The translations under genes and the position numbers were made by a program. From Emmonsiellopsis sp. PD_33 (lineage: Eukaryota > Ascomycota > Eurotiomycetes > Onygenales > Ajellomycetaceae): a DNA stretch of 64,000 bases. Shown in pieces: positions 1 to 12,384 of the stretch (the stretch's first letter is position 1; each line of letters begins with the position of its first letter). The notes beneath the pieces were generated by a model. That model made no database searches, was not told the DNA's origin, and was given only the letters and a program-made list of their open reading frames with translations. The stretch covers positions 124,001 to 188,000 of the forward strand of contig JANTQF010000035.1 in assembly GCA_032988165.1 (NCBI GenBank), read 5' to 3'.

Positions 1-311
1 TACTAGTACACCCCTCATGCCAGTAAAGATCTCCAGAAAGAAATACTAAACACTTCAGTTATCTACTAACTTTTTAGCTAGTATAATGAATCTCACAAAC
101 CTCAACATCAGCAATAACTTCTTTGTGGGCAGGGCTGGTGACATAAAAGAGAAATAAAGAATAATAAATAAGAAGGTAGATGAGAAACAAGTAAAATAAA
201 TACTTAAAGTATTAAGTTATTCAGACTGAAAAACAGACATACTTATTATAAACATAAAATATCATGGATTTTCTATTATAATCATTAATATAATATTAGT
301 TTCAGCTCTAC

Positions 312-565
312 TGTAACAGGCGCACTCCAATAAGCAGATCATGCAAGCTATACACTAGAATCAAAATTATAATTGCTAGAGAAAGGAAGGAAAAAGGAAA
401 AGAAATCATGAGATCATGTGATATAAATAGAAGGGAATTATATGAGGTTGGAGCAGATAAACATTTATATGAAGACCTGGTTGGAGGTGTCCAATTAGGC
501 AGTTAGAGATTGAGTGAAGTTTAAGTGAGCTATGAATATAGAGTATAAGAATGTAGCCCTTCACA
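312..565 (-). repeat. 3' LTR of the gypsy element (left copy)
   Basis: 254 bp, starting TGTAACAGGC and ending CTTCACA on the plus strand, so it has TG..CA ends. It matches the right copy at 5626-5879 without gaps. My hand alignment finds about 36 mismatches, all transitions. TCTAC lies just outside at 307-311. Confidence 0.93.
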
Positions 566-577
566 TTATCCCCTCCT
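566..577 (-). other. Polypurine tract of the gypsy element
   Basis: The plus strand TTATCCCCTCCT reads as AGGAGGGGATAA on the minus strand and abuts the left LTR. In LTR retrotransposons such a tract primes plus-strand DNA synthesis just inside the 3' LTR, so it fixes the element's orientation as minus. Confidence 0.7.
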
Positions 578-653
578 ATTTAGATTTGAAGGGTAGACAG
601 GAGGGCTCAGAAAATCAGATGTAGAGTAGTGCAGATAGAGTCTCATCAGGCAG

Positions 654-3600
654 GTACAGCTCTTCATAGTGGGTGAGCACAGTGATGTCTTACAGGGTAG
701 AGATTGATTCCCATGAAGGGGCTTCATATTCAAGTCACTTCACCAGATACTAAAATCCTTGTTTATAGTAATAGCAGTTGAGGATGGCTTCAATCTCATA
801 TTCTACCTCATTATCTTCCCTGATGATGCCAGGTAGATGCCAGTTGATGATCTCTTATGAGAAAAATAGGTTAGTAGAGGCTTTATGAAGTAGATTCATG
901 TGAAATATATTATGAATCTCAGATAGTGTGTCAAGATAGTAGTTATAACTTCTCAGAACTTTAATGATAGTATACTTAGCATATTGGTAGTCAAGCATGT
1001 GAGACAGACAATTAGTTGTGATGTTTTAGAGGTCTAGCTAGATCTTATTATCTATCTTGTAGTGTTCAGTGAGATTTCAGTGGGCATTCACATAGTCCTG
1101 TTAGTTCTACTGGGTGCTGATCATAGAGGATTCAGCCTACTTGTAGGCTTATTAGAGTTTCAAGATGATGGTGTCTGTGATTTAAATTAGACTGTAGGGT
1201 GAAATGGAAGGTTCAGATGATTCAGTAAGGTTGAGGACTTTAAGATTATAATTATATGAGAGGAAAAATGGGCTAACATCAGTACTAATGATATCACAGC
1301 CATTGATTGTGAGTTTAGCATGTGAGAGGAGTTCATTCCAGTTATTCTGGGCATATAAATAGAACTTTTGGAGGTAGTTCTTAGTTATCTGGATCATATG
1401 TTCAGTGCTGCTGTCAGTTTCAGAGTAATAGGCAATCAAAAGGTACTAGAAGATTTTGAGGAGCTGATAAATTCAGCTTCAGACAGCTCTGATGAACTGA
1501 GTCCTATGATCTGAGATAATTATATAAGATAGATTATACTAATAATAAAATGAACTTTAGAGGAAAACTTTAGTCACTATAGATGCATTCATCTTCACAC
1601 AGGATTTGAGGATAATACCTTTACTAAAATAGTTAATAATGATAAGGATATTCTTACAGCTATTACTCATAAAGAGGTCTATTGTAAAATTAATGGTGAT
1701 ATTACACCAGACATATTTAGAGATCAGAAGAGATTTGAGTAAACCTTGATGATAGTTCTACTAGATGATAATAGATTAGTAGACATTGTAGTTCCAGATG
1801 AACTATTAGATGCTTTGAGACATATTAGACCAGTAAAAATCTTAGAATAAAATTTAATAGAGTGCTTTACAGCCCAGATGGCTGATCATCAGAGAATTGT
1901 GAGTTTCTTATATAATTTAGGTGCATAATGATTCTGAATCAGGAACTTACTGCCTCCTCTGGAAGTATAATTAGGAGTTAGAGTCTACAGAGCATTTAGT
2001 AATATTAACATGAGCTTAAAGTTTAGATGGAAAATAGTGAGCTTTATCTTGAATAATCTAGATCATCATTTGAAGGTATTTGTTGAAGGCAGCAGTAGTA
2101 TTCTAGAGTCCCTGAAGTGAGGATGAGGTGGTCATAATTAGTAGGATAATGAGTAAGATATGTATTACTCCATGTGATATTACTTCAGATTCTTTGAGGA
2201 TCTGTGAATCTAGTAATCTCTATTCATAATTTACTCAGTAGGTGTTGAAGTCTTTAGAAGGCATATTCTATTCATATTAGGAGAGGATATTAGCTATGGA
2301 GTTCTCTATATCAGGATAGTAATAAATTGTGAAATGAAAGTGACTGAGGAATTCAACTCAGTACATCTGATGTTTAGAGAGTTTATAGATTATTATAAAA
2401 TATTAGAGGTTTTTATGATTTATAATGATTTTAAAGTCTTTCACACTGTAGAGTTTGGAGTCCCATTCTTCTAGACATTGAATAATGATGAGGAATTCCT
2501 TATTATAGATCTTATAGTTAACTTTAACAGGGCTGAACTTCTTGAATATAAATGCATAGAGTTACAGGATGCCTTCATCATCCTATTACATGAAAGTATT
2601 ACCTGTGATGTAACCAGAAGAGTCTGTTTCAACTACCATCAGACAGTCAGGGTTGAATGTAATGAGCATCAGAATAGAGATAAATATCTATTTAAGGCAT
2701 GTGAATGTCTTATCTACCTCCTTAGATCATAGAAATTGCTGGTCTTTATGTGTGAGGTCAGTCAGTAATTAAATGATGTTAGAAAAATCCTAAATGAAGT
2801 ATTAATAGAAATTTGTAAATTCTAGAAAGCCTTATATATCTTTTATAGTTATAAGAGCCTCCTATTTAAGGATAGTGGTGATCTTCTTGAGGTCCATATG
2901 GACTCCCTTCCCTGCCTCTATGATAAAGCTGAGGTAGGTTGTCTCTTGAACTTTAAAGGTAGATTTATTAATGTTAATTGGGAGACTGTGTTTGTAGAGG
3001 CAGGTGAAGACTTTTCAGATGTACTCTTAATGCTACTTGTGAGATTTATTAGTGAAGATGAGGATGTCATTGAGGTAGATGGAAGTAAATTCATCTAAAT
3101 AGTCTTATAAGGCCTAGTTGATGTATTTCTGGAAGGTGCTTGAGGTGTTTGTAAGGCTAAAGAGGGTAACTGTCCATTCAAATAAATTATATCTCATGTA
3201 AAAGGTAGTTAGCTATTTATTTTCTTCTGTGATTTAGATCTTATAGAACATAGAAATAACATCCAGCTTTATGAATCACTTGACTTAGCTGATTCATTTG
3301 AGAGTCTCATTGATTAACAGCAGCAGGTAATGATCTTTTTGGGTAAGGCAGTTAAGGCCCTAATAGTTGACATAAAACTAGAGGCCTTTATCTAATTTCT
3401 TCATGAAGAGTATGGGTATGCCTGCAGGTAAATTACTAACTCAGATGAAACCCTTATTCAGAAGATCATTAAAGATCTTGTGGAGCACAAGTAGTTCATC
3501 ATGCAACATATTATATAGTAGTTCCTAGGGTAGCTGAGGATCTTTATCATCTATCTTCTTAAGTTTAATATAGTAGTTATGCACACCACAGAATGGTAGA
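654..3600 (-). pseudogene. Decayed pol (RT, integrase, chromodomain) of the gypsy element
   Basis: Three landmarks can be read on the minus strand. At 3054-3092 lies the reverse transcriptase active-site region, read as IYLNDILIF. The family box is Y-L-D-D, so the first catalytic aspartate has become asparagine (a G-to-A change). At 1182-1439 an open stretch of 85 residues resembles the C-terminal half of a gypsy integrase (WNELL...INGCD...SPFFLSYNY). At about 654-806 is a chromodomain (EYEIEAIL...YLVK...WESIS) with in-frame TAG and TGA codons. The right-hand limit is approximate. The reading is fragmented by stops and cannot encode a working polyprotein. Confidence 0.8.
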
Positions 3601-4276
3601 AGCTTCTCAGTAACTTTATAATTAAAAATATTGAGAAATTTATGATAGTGTAGAGGGAGGACTGTTGTGAGGTCAGTCTTTAGCTTCTTAGAGAGTCATA
3701 AGAGGGCCTTCTCTATATTAGTCATGCTGGCAGTGAAGATTTCAATGGGAGATCAGAACTTAAATTTCTAATTGCAGCTTTGAAGGAGGTTATAGATATT
3801 AGTGGAGATTTAGTGAAGGTTAGTGATCTTATGAACATCTTTTTCAGAGACATGAATGCCTCCAGAGAATATGATACATTAGTTATAAGTATTAATAAGA
3901 GCTTGATGTTCAGATAGCTATAATAAGCCTAGCATGAAGTCATATAGGAGATTCTCAATTTTATATGTATAAGTATTTTCTTGAAGAAATCTACTAATAT
4001 TAACATTAAGCTTCATCATGTTTCATATGAAGCTGCCTGTGTCACCATTAACACCTTCAATCTTTTGAGGGTTAATTGGGATACATGAGAGGTTATGATG
4101 GTTAATCATACAAGAGTAAATCATTGAATAGTAATAGCAACCATTATTTATCATAGCATTCATATTAAAAGAACAATTAACTATAATAGGTACAAGGATC
4201 ATCAGAATAGTTATTTTCTTCTCAAAGATCTTCCTATCTAACTTTAGAAGCTTTCACTCATGATTTCATACAGAAG

Positions 4277-4516
4277 CTAGTCTTTTCTCAAGTCTGACTT
4301 GATGTCTTTAAAGTCTTCCTCCTCTTCAGACTTAATTTGTATATTTATGAACTGTACAGGCAGTTTCAGAGGAATATGGGTTCTGTGGCAATCAGCAGCT
4401 CTGTGCCCAGGTTTATCACAGTTAATGTAGACACCTTGGGTGCAGCAGTCAACAACAGTGGTGATAGTCATATTCAGAATGTAGAATGCATTCACATGAG
4501 TGAGCCCTGTAAGCAT
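4277..4516 (-). pseudogene. Gag fragment with damaged CCHC zinc knuckle (gypsy)
   Basis: A 79-residue open stretch on the minus strand includes YINCDKPGHRAADC at 4388-4429. This matches the C-x2-C-x4-H-x4-C knuckle of retroelement nucleocapsid, with the first cysteine changed to tyrosine (TGT to TAT type change). It lies between the right LTR and the reverse transcriptase, as expected for gag of a minus-strand element. It is a relic, not a host gene. Confidence 0.75.
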
Positions 4517-5625
4517 TCAATTTATAGTATTTAGATTCTTTAGCAGAAAGGTCTTAAGAAAGACCTCTCTAGAGGTGATAGGGATATCATCATGGATTCA
4601 GCTCTAGATGACCTTGATCTCAGACAGGTTGTTCTCTATGCTGCAGAGCTTTGTATAATATTTAAGGTATATAGGGAATTCAATGGAGATAATAATCTGC
4701 TACAGGAGTTTGAACTTAATGGCCTTTTTAAGTAGGGCCTTCTTGATAGTATCATCTTATAGCTGGCCATCAGCTTCCAGAATCTTCTAATTGAATCTCA
4801 GAAGAAAGGTAGAGAGTAGATCAGTTTTCTGATGAACACTATGCAGTCAGATTAGAGCCTTCTGAGTTACTAAAGAGTTAGAGAAAAGAATGTTGAGCTG
4901 ATTGAGAATGACATCAGAGGTTATAGAAATGAGTTTAATATTAATCTTCATCTAAGGGTGAAATTGGGTGATAGCAGTGCTAAAGAGTTAGGTATAAATG
5001 TACTAGGCCTGATCAGTGGAGATCTAATTATAAGGCTATTCAAAGTGATTTTAGCCTCCACACTGAGGTGCCAGGCAGGGTATTTAGAGACCTATTTGCC
5101 CATGAATTTCTCAAGGGTGGCAAGCCTTTCTTTTGGATGTCTTGGGAAGTCCTCAAAAGAAGTAGTCAGGTGAGTGGGAGTTAGAACAGAAGCTAAAGTC
5201 AGTATGAGTATATAATTTTATTTGATAATGAGGTTGATCTTATTTGTGAGCTATTAGATGAAGTTTTAAAATTCAGTATTAGAGCTCTGAGAAGAGGTGC
5301 TGTCTTCATGTGGAGAATTCATGTTTATAATGGATTCAAAAGATTATTTGGATTCAGAGAGTTTAGAGGATTCAGAAAGTTTGAAGGATTTAAAAAGTTT
5401 AAAGAAAAATCTCATGAGATATCAATATGGATCATCAGAGCTTTGGGATCTTTTGCTGACATATCATCTGGTGAAGCTGAGCTAAGTAAGTTATATTTTA
5501 GATTTCAGAAGAGTTTGCTGTATGCATGGGTTGCATTTGAAAGAATCTACTATATGTGTGAATTACATTTAGAGGATGAATATAATGAGGATCTCTAAGA
5601 AGAGATCAAGCTAGTGATTACAAAA

Positions 5626-5879
5626 TGTAATGGGCACACTCTGATAAGTAAATTGTATGAGCTATACACTAGAATCAAGATTATAATTGCTAGAGAAAGG
5701 AAGGAAAAAGGAAAAGAAATTGTGAGATTATGTGATATAAACAGAAGGGAATTATGTGAGGTTGGAGTGAATAAACATTTATATGAAGGCCTGGTTGGAG
5801 GCATCCAATCAGGCAGTCAGAGATCAGACAAAGTTCAGGTGAGCTATGAATATAGAGTATAAGGGTGTAGCCCTTCACA
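5626..5879 (-). repeat. 5' LTR of the gypsy element (right copy)
   Basis: 254 bp, starting TGTAATGGGC and ending CCTTCACA on the plus strand. It is equal in length to the left LTR and is followed by the duplicated target TCTAC at 5880-5884. Because the element runs on the minus strand, this is the upstream LTR. Confidence 0.93.
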
Positions 5880-5884
5880 TCTAC

Positions 5885-8800
5885 AAACTATTATTACTAG
5901 CTTGGAAGACTAGAGATATGATCAGACACTTTATAATAATAGATTAATTCCTCAATAGAAAGATCATGAAGTAAGATAAATAGAGAAAGAGAATATAACT
6001 TCAGTACTCTTTATCACTAAGAACTCTTTACAATTTTTAATTTTAAAAATATAAGTTGACCCAGGAAAAGACTGGGACTTTCAGAGCCTCAGGCTAAAAG
6101 AACCCCTACTGAAATCATGAGTGAAACATCTAAAGATTAAAATTAAAATGACAATTAATAGAATAAAAGGCAAATAGAATAAGGATAATAAGATAAATAA
6201 CATTAAAATAGTCAACAACACAAATAAACCTATCTTCCTCAGAAACACCTTCTGCAATCCTGATTATAAAGTGTGTGATTCTCTTAGAAAACACCTTAGT
6301 AAGAGTAAAATCAGATATAATAATGTATATGCAACTAGAGAAGCATGCCAGCAAGCTATACTAAACATACAGAGTAGATATAAAGTAGACAAGCATATTG
6401 TAAATGAGGAGTAGTATGTTCACCTATAAGATTAAAGAGCTATAATGTAAAACTAGGAAATTAATGTTCTACTAAATGAATGAGAATGCTAGAATACTAT
6501 GATCTTCTCATCAGATATAATAGAGTAAGATATTATAAATACTATAAATAACCTCTACTATTAGAACTACTAGAAGTAAATCAAGCAGATTTAATTCTTT
6601 CACATCAGACATCCTCCTGTAATGTACATTCTAGCTCAGAGACTTAACTGTATAGAGACTAAGATTCTTAAATATCTATAAAATGATGATTAAGTTATAG
6701 CTAACAGATCAGTAGACACACCAGAGAACACTGATGATAAAGGATATATTAGTGATAATAACTCTATTAATACTAATACCTTCTTAGATGCCTGCTAGGC
6801 TTGCAATGAAACTCTATCCCTATAACTAGAGAGCTATAAAATCATTAAGAAGACTCTAATAATTGTTATAGAGGCCTCTATACTATATGTCATTAAAGAA
6901 AGCAAGGAAGTAGTTCAACATGTCATAACTCTATGCAATATAGAAGTATGAGCAATGTGCAATATAGTAGATAACTAGAAATTCACAGGCACCTTATATA
7001 ATAAGATGATTAATATGAGCAACCAGAAACTACACTGCATAGTCATAGATATCATAGAATAACAGTAGAAGTAACTTAGTAATCTTATGAAGAATACATA
7101 TATAATCAGAACATCTAGTGCCACTAATAAAGACACATGCATGTGAGAGGATGCTATTAAATACATTATGAAACTATGCTAGTTAAAGTAATATAAGGTA
7201 CAGGCTATGGCTAAAACTCTATATGCATTTAGCATCATATTTCATGACATGTTGATCATGGTAGATGTGCAACTACAAAGAGCCCTGTAGAAACTTAATG
7301 ATTCAGATAATATCTTTAAGCCTCAGAATCAATAGCTTGTCCAGAAGAAGCCTACAGATAGAAATATGAACAATGAAATCAGCTAGTTAAGCCCTCTCTT
7401 TATATAAGAAATATTATAGCTTTACTCTCTCAAAGTGGAACAAGCAATTAAAGTAATTATCATATTAGATAACATTCAGCTCTATAATACTATAAACCTT
7501 GTTCAGAAATGAAGCAATCTAGACATTTTATATAATCATATTATAGTTATAAACATCAACATCAGACAGAAAGCAATTAGAAACCTGCTCAGCTACTAGA
7601 AAGTAGCTTAGACATAGTATATAGAGATACTAGGAACTCTTAATACTAATAAAGATTATAGACAGGCAGTAAAGACACAGCATATAGAGGTACCAGAGAC
7701 TCCAAACACTAATAAAGATCACAGGCAAGTAGTATAATGCATCACTCAGCTGTACAAGGTCAGTAAGAAAGAAGTAGATATTCTAGCAGGCTACTGAAAT
7801 GAAAAAGAAGTTACATTCCACACAATTAAAAAAATAACAATATAGCACATTAAATAGGAGATTGAGTAATTATAGAAACTGGTAATGATATCAGAGAAAC
7901 TCCTAGATGTGCTAAATAACTTTAGGGTAGCACTACATCTAATGCACTTGCATAACATTGAACCTGCAGATATCCTGGTAATACTTAATAAGTAATTTAG
8001 CATAGAGATGCAGTATAATGATATATAAGGATTACCTGATAATAAATTATATATAGTCATTGATGATCTTACTAATTACACTTATAATTACTCAGTCAAA
8101 TCCATATAAACCTTCTTCATCAGCCTCAAGACTCTCAACATAGTACTCAAATAAGACTCTGCATTTACCTACTACCACATGACATAACATCTCATTGAGC
8201 TACTAGGCTTTGAAGAAAAGGAAGCAGAGGAGACCCTTGAAGTTGCCAAGAAATAAGGAATAAACTACTATGAGATGTGCTATATGGATGAGGACAGACT
8301 TAAAGAAGATCTTAAAGAATATATTATAGATAAGTAGCAACTAGTTATATCATAAACATCCTATTATCTTTATATCTTATAGTAACTCAGCTACATGCCA
8401 TCATGCAGATCATTATGAACAGCCTTAAAATAAGAGTAGATAGTAATAGTTGTTTTCATTTTCATTAAGCATATTATTTACTATCATATTATATTTCATT
8501 ATTATGTCTTTTCATCAGTTAACCCTCATGTTTTGTTAGTTCTTGAACTATCATAATAAGGGCATTACATGCTTTTCAAAAAGAGGGCACTTATTATGTA
8601 CTTCTGCTCCACACCATGAAATGACCATGAGCTTAGTCATGTATGTAGCTTAGTCAGGCCCCCCTGATATAAATATCTACAGACAGCTTAAGAACCTAGA
8701 GAATCAACCTTATTCTACACAACATTTCTATCTTAAGTTCACTAAGTTATAGTACTTATGAGGATATCCTCATCCTCTTATCTATATAGAGAAAGATACT

Positions 8801-11150
8801 ACTAGATCTACTACTAAATTTACTACCTATTAATCTCTCTCCAACATCAAATTAATCTATTCAAATTATGAGAGGATTTACCTGCTCACTACAATGAAAG
8901 CTATATAATTATATAAATATAAAACTATCTATTCTAATTTATTAATTACTAGATAATAATCAATTGATTCTAAATCTAAGATATTAAGATATCAGTGTGA
9001 ATTAAACTTTTCTACTATCAAGTACATTCCATTAATAAGATACTGTTGAATAATATAAGTACAGAGAAGTCCTATAATAATTTGAAAGTAATCTATATAA
9101 AAAGGAAGGTAAGTATTTATATCTAAATTAAATTACTTTATAACATTCAGAATTTTATTAAAGGTGTAGGATAATATAATAATTATATAGTCTTTAAATA
9201 GTAGTTTTATATGTCTATGATTCTAACTGATTTTTTTACTGATAATCTCATTAAGAATCTCCAGATTCTATATAGTAAGATAATTGTAAAGATGTAAGAT
9301 TATATCACCAACATAAGAAATATTAATATAAGGTAGAAGATTCTTTATTACTTTATAATACCTCTTTACTTATAATGTTATAAGATTTTTATAGTGAATC
9401 ATTTAGTTGACTTATATTATTATGATCTTTTTCTTGTGAAAAATCCATTAATTTATTAAATAGTTAATAATAGCAGAATAGAGTATCTGATATTTATGGT
9501 AAAATACCTCTCAAGTGATAGTATATTCCTCCTTAGTGATTACATAGAAAAATATTGAGATATCTGCATTGATAGATTCAAATGTTATATTAATGTAGGT
9601 GATAATCATTATATTAGAGAGGTTTTAATGTAGAAATTCATCATGCAGGTGTTTTTTAATGAATGTTTATATATTACACTTAATATGCTATATATAGAGC
9701 AGGTATTTTGTATGTGATGATGGCAAGGCATAAAAACATACTATAATAAATGAGAAATTAGTATTACTAATAATAGTAACAGAATAAGAGATTTAGTAGA
9801 TTATACAGTATATTTATAGCAGGTAATTCAGCAACTATATATACATCTAAGTTATTTCCCTCATAAATGTACTATCTATATAGAATGTTTAATTTATAGA
9901 TGTGCAACTAACTATATTAATTATTAGAAGGTTAAAGTAGTTAACCTTATATATAGTATCTATAAGGATGATCTCAGGGAAATTGTGTAGGAAAGCTAGA
10001 GAGGCCTTATAGAAGAAAGTAATCTAAGTAATTTAATTATTAATATCTCTAACATTAAAAATAATGAAATTGTCTGTGAAATCCATGAAAATTACTTGTA
10101 TTTGAAGACACTCAGCTAAAATTTAATATTATATAACCTGCTATTAATTATATATATCCTTCACAATAATTATTAGATTTTCATTGAATTTATACTATAC
10201 TAATGTTATCATTTGATGGGCTATCAACCTATCTATTAAATATTAATTAATTGATGGTAATACCTACTTAATATCTTAATATCTATATAGGAGTAATGCA
10301 ATCTCATCTACTAGACTATAATTATAGTGTGGATTTATAACTATTAACATCTAGTCTCTATCAAACTTATTAAATGCCTTATTACTACTGTAGTTATAGA
10401 GTTATAGTATAAATGAGCAATTTATTTTATATATTAATATATGAGATCTCTTAATCTAATAGCTGTTAATTACTATATATTTTAGTTTGTAACTATTATC
10501 TTTATCATACTGTAGGTAAACTTGCTGTTCTGTCTCTTAAATTCAGTCAAGAATTTACTTATTATAGCACTGAATTGTAATAGCATAGCTGTAGGAGTAA
10601 GCCCAGTTATTAATATACTATCTGGCATTTACCTTAAAGGTGAAAATTCCTTCTAGGGGGAAAGGGAGTGTAGGTGCAGGCACAGGCACAGAGCATTCAT
10701 TTATAGAGGAGGTAGAGGTGGAATTAATTCTAATGACTTTCATAATATATTCTATAATAGTGGGAGTGGTAGTAGGGATTTCATTGTTTTCATGATTAGA
10801 ATCACCTAAATTACTAGAAGCACTAAAGAATTTGATATTATTACTTTCATCCATGATAAAGATAATATAAAATAATGTGTAGAGTAGTTGAATTGATTCA
10901 ATTTGTAGAGGGTAGAAGATAACATTATAAGTTAGTATGAGAGGCTGGAGCTATTCCATGAATGACTAAGCAGATTAGGGTGCAAATAGACTATATATTT
11001 CCTAATTAGGCTTAGTGCCTCAGCTTGTGGGGTCAAAATAGACTGCTTATTTTTCCTAATCAGGACTAGCATGAAAAATGGGGTTGAAATAGTCAAAACA
11101 TGGGGTTGATTTAGCTGAACCCAGTAAATCTTCCATGCCACTTTCGGGGT
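5885..11150. repeat. Decayed repeat DNA, family unresolved
   Basis: AT-rich DNA without CpG. On the plus strand between about 6,120 and 8,420, long stretches read as protein interrupted mainly by TAA/TAG, as expected of a mutated element. I could not match them to a named domain. A 78-residue minus-strand frame at 10,618-10,854 borders the gene island and is also unrecognised. No paired LTRs or terminal inverted repeats were found, so element limits and class remain open. Confidence 0.55.
8534..8893 (+). repeat. Possible solo or unpaired LTR
   Basis: A segment begins TGTTAGTTCTTGAAC, has a TATA-like GATATAAATATC in its first half, and can be closed at CTCACTACA. This gives TG..CA ends and about 360 bp. 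It follows the plus-strand decayed coding stretch. I found no partner copy and no target duplication in the window, so this is a weak call. Confidence 0.25.
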
Positions 11151-12384
11151 ATGCATCGACTGGCTACAAATGTTAGTCCGAAACCTCTATTTTTCACAGC
11201 GGAATTCCATTGCTTCGCCCTCCAACTGAAGAGGATCAATGGCCGATGGCCAAATTCTATGCAGGCCTAGGTTCATTGTGCAGAACTAGCCTAAAATCAA
11301 ATACAAATCCAACAAATTGGGAAACATCATCTCGAGTTGTGATCCTGCGGCGTAATGGAGCGCACGCCAGAAATGTCCTCAATGGTGAAATGGAGCGTAT
11401 GGCCAGTCGGCCAAGGGGGGCTAAGACTAGCGTGGATAATAGTTATTCAACACAGTTTGCCTGTGGTCACCGAGGGTGCTATGAGGGGATAGTCGACCTC
11501 CGACCAGTACTAGTAGCTAATTTTGATGTAATGAGGGGTGTACCTAGGAACAGCGTCCAAAAGTGGGCTATATCCTTTACGTTGTAATGCTAAATTTAAA
11601 ACGAGGGATGTTTAGGGAAGGAACTCGAAGACAAGACAAAGGATATAAAGGAGTGTTGCTATTTTTAGCTATTGGATAATCAATTTAGAACTAGACGACA
11701 TCGCAATGAAGGTGGTAAACGATTGCAGTTTTTTTTTTCTGGGTTTTCCGGTTTTCTCTCTCTGAAACTTCCGCTTGGTCAAATTTGATTTTCTGCAGCT
11801 CTTTTGTTTCCTTGAAATCATCTGTCGCACCCGGATGTATCTGCCGGGGGAAAGGTTATTTTCGAGATTGGAACAAGATTAATCGGCTTGCAACAGCATC
11901 GTTTTATCCCCACTAGACTGGTGTACCGAAAGCAGCTATCATGCGCTTGACCGCCTTTCTACCTCCACACCACATGACATGCGGCACGCTCCCTCCGCGT
12001 CCGCTACCGAAGTTCCACCACTTTGCACCCATCAACGGCGCCAGGGATGTAGGCGAATAGGCCATAAGTACCACCCGTGTAGAGGGTCAACTAGGTTGGG
12101 TCATGGAAACGGCTAGAGTGCAACGATTTCGCTCATATATGAATTCGATAATCCTATCCATAAGGAGGAAGGATCCACAGCATCCCGACTCGTAGCAGAG
12201 TGTACTCCGCCGGCGAAACTCGGATGAACGACAGAGTCCGGACAATCACGAGCGGCAAGCTTCCTATACAAGTATATTCATGTAACGTATTCTCATCGCG
12301 GAAATCTAGAAGTTGAAGTTCACTTCTGCGAGACATGTGGGTCCTGGCTGTTGGGGGAAAAATATATCGCTGGCTCACACAAAC
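11151..12384. other. Isochore boundary and UPF1 downstream region, no gene seen
   Basis: Composition changes from AT-rich to about balanced over 11,100-11,200 and CG dinucleotides reappear. The only long open frame (11,210-11,587, plus) starts at TTG, matches nothing I know and has no promoter context, so I do not call it. The rest is probably UPF1 3' UTR and spacer, including a T-run near 11,730. Confidence 0.5.

Larger units (their letters stand above)
312..5879 (-). mobile_element. Full-length dead Ty3/gypsy chromovirus retrotransposon
   Basis: Two 254-bp direct repeats (312-565 and 5626-5879) bound a 5.57-kb element and are flanked by a perfect 5-bp duplication, TCTAC, at 307-311 and 5880-5884. 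Read on the minus strand, a CCHC knuckle of gag lies near the right LTR, followed leftwards by reverse transcriptase, integrase and a C-terminal chromodomain. This is the Ty3/gypsy order and marks it as a chromovirus. A polypurine tract (minus strand AGGAGGGGATAA) directly precedes the left LTR, which confirms orientation. Every domain carries stops or lost catalytic or ligand residues, so the copy is not autonomous. Confidence 0.93.
1..11150. repeat. AT-rich, CpG-poor repeat block (left)
   Basis: This block is very AT-rich and almost free of the dinucleotide CG, in sharp contrast to the gene island that begins near 11,150. It contains one full-length gypsy element (312-5879) and further decayed repeat DNA on both sides. 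Reading frames are short and full of TAA/TAG codons that look like former CAA/CAG or TGG. The pattern fits repeat-induced point mutation or similar cytosine deamination in a heterochromatic isochore. No intact host gene is supported here. Confidence 0.85.

Noticed and set aside
2478..3098. Plus-strand frames inside the gypsy element
   Set aside because: The element's coding strand is minus. The reverse transcriptase box is read on the minus strand at 3,066-3,077, so these are shadows.
1..11150. CRISPR array or prokaryotic mobile island
   Set aside because: No regularly spaced identical repeats; introns and eukaryotic genes on the contig show nuclear fungal DNA.
11210..11587. 125-codon plus-strand frame next to the left AT-rich block
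   Set aside because: It begins at TTG, not ATG, has no recognisable domain and no splice context. It lies in the isochore transition and is best seen as chance.
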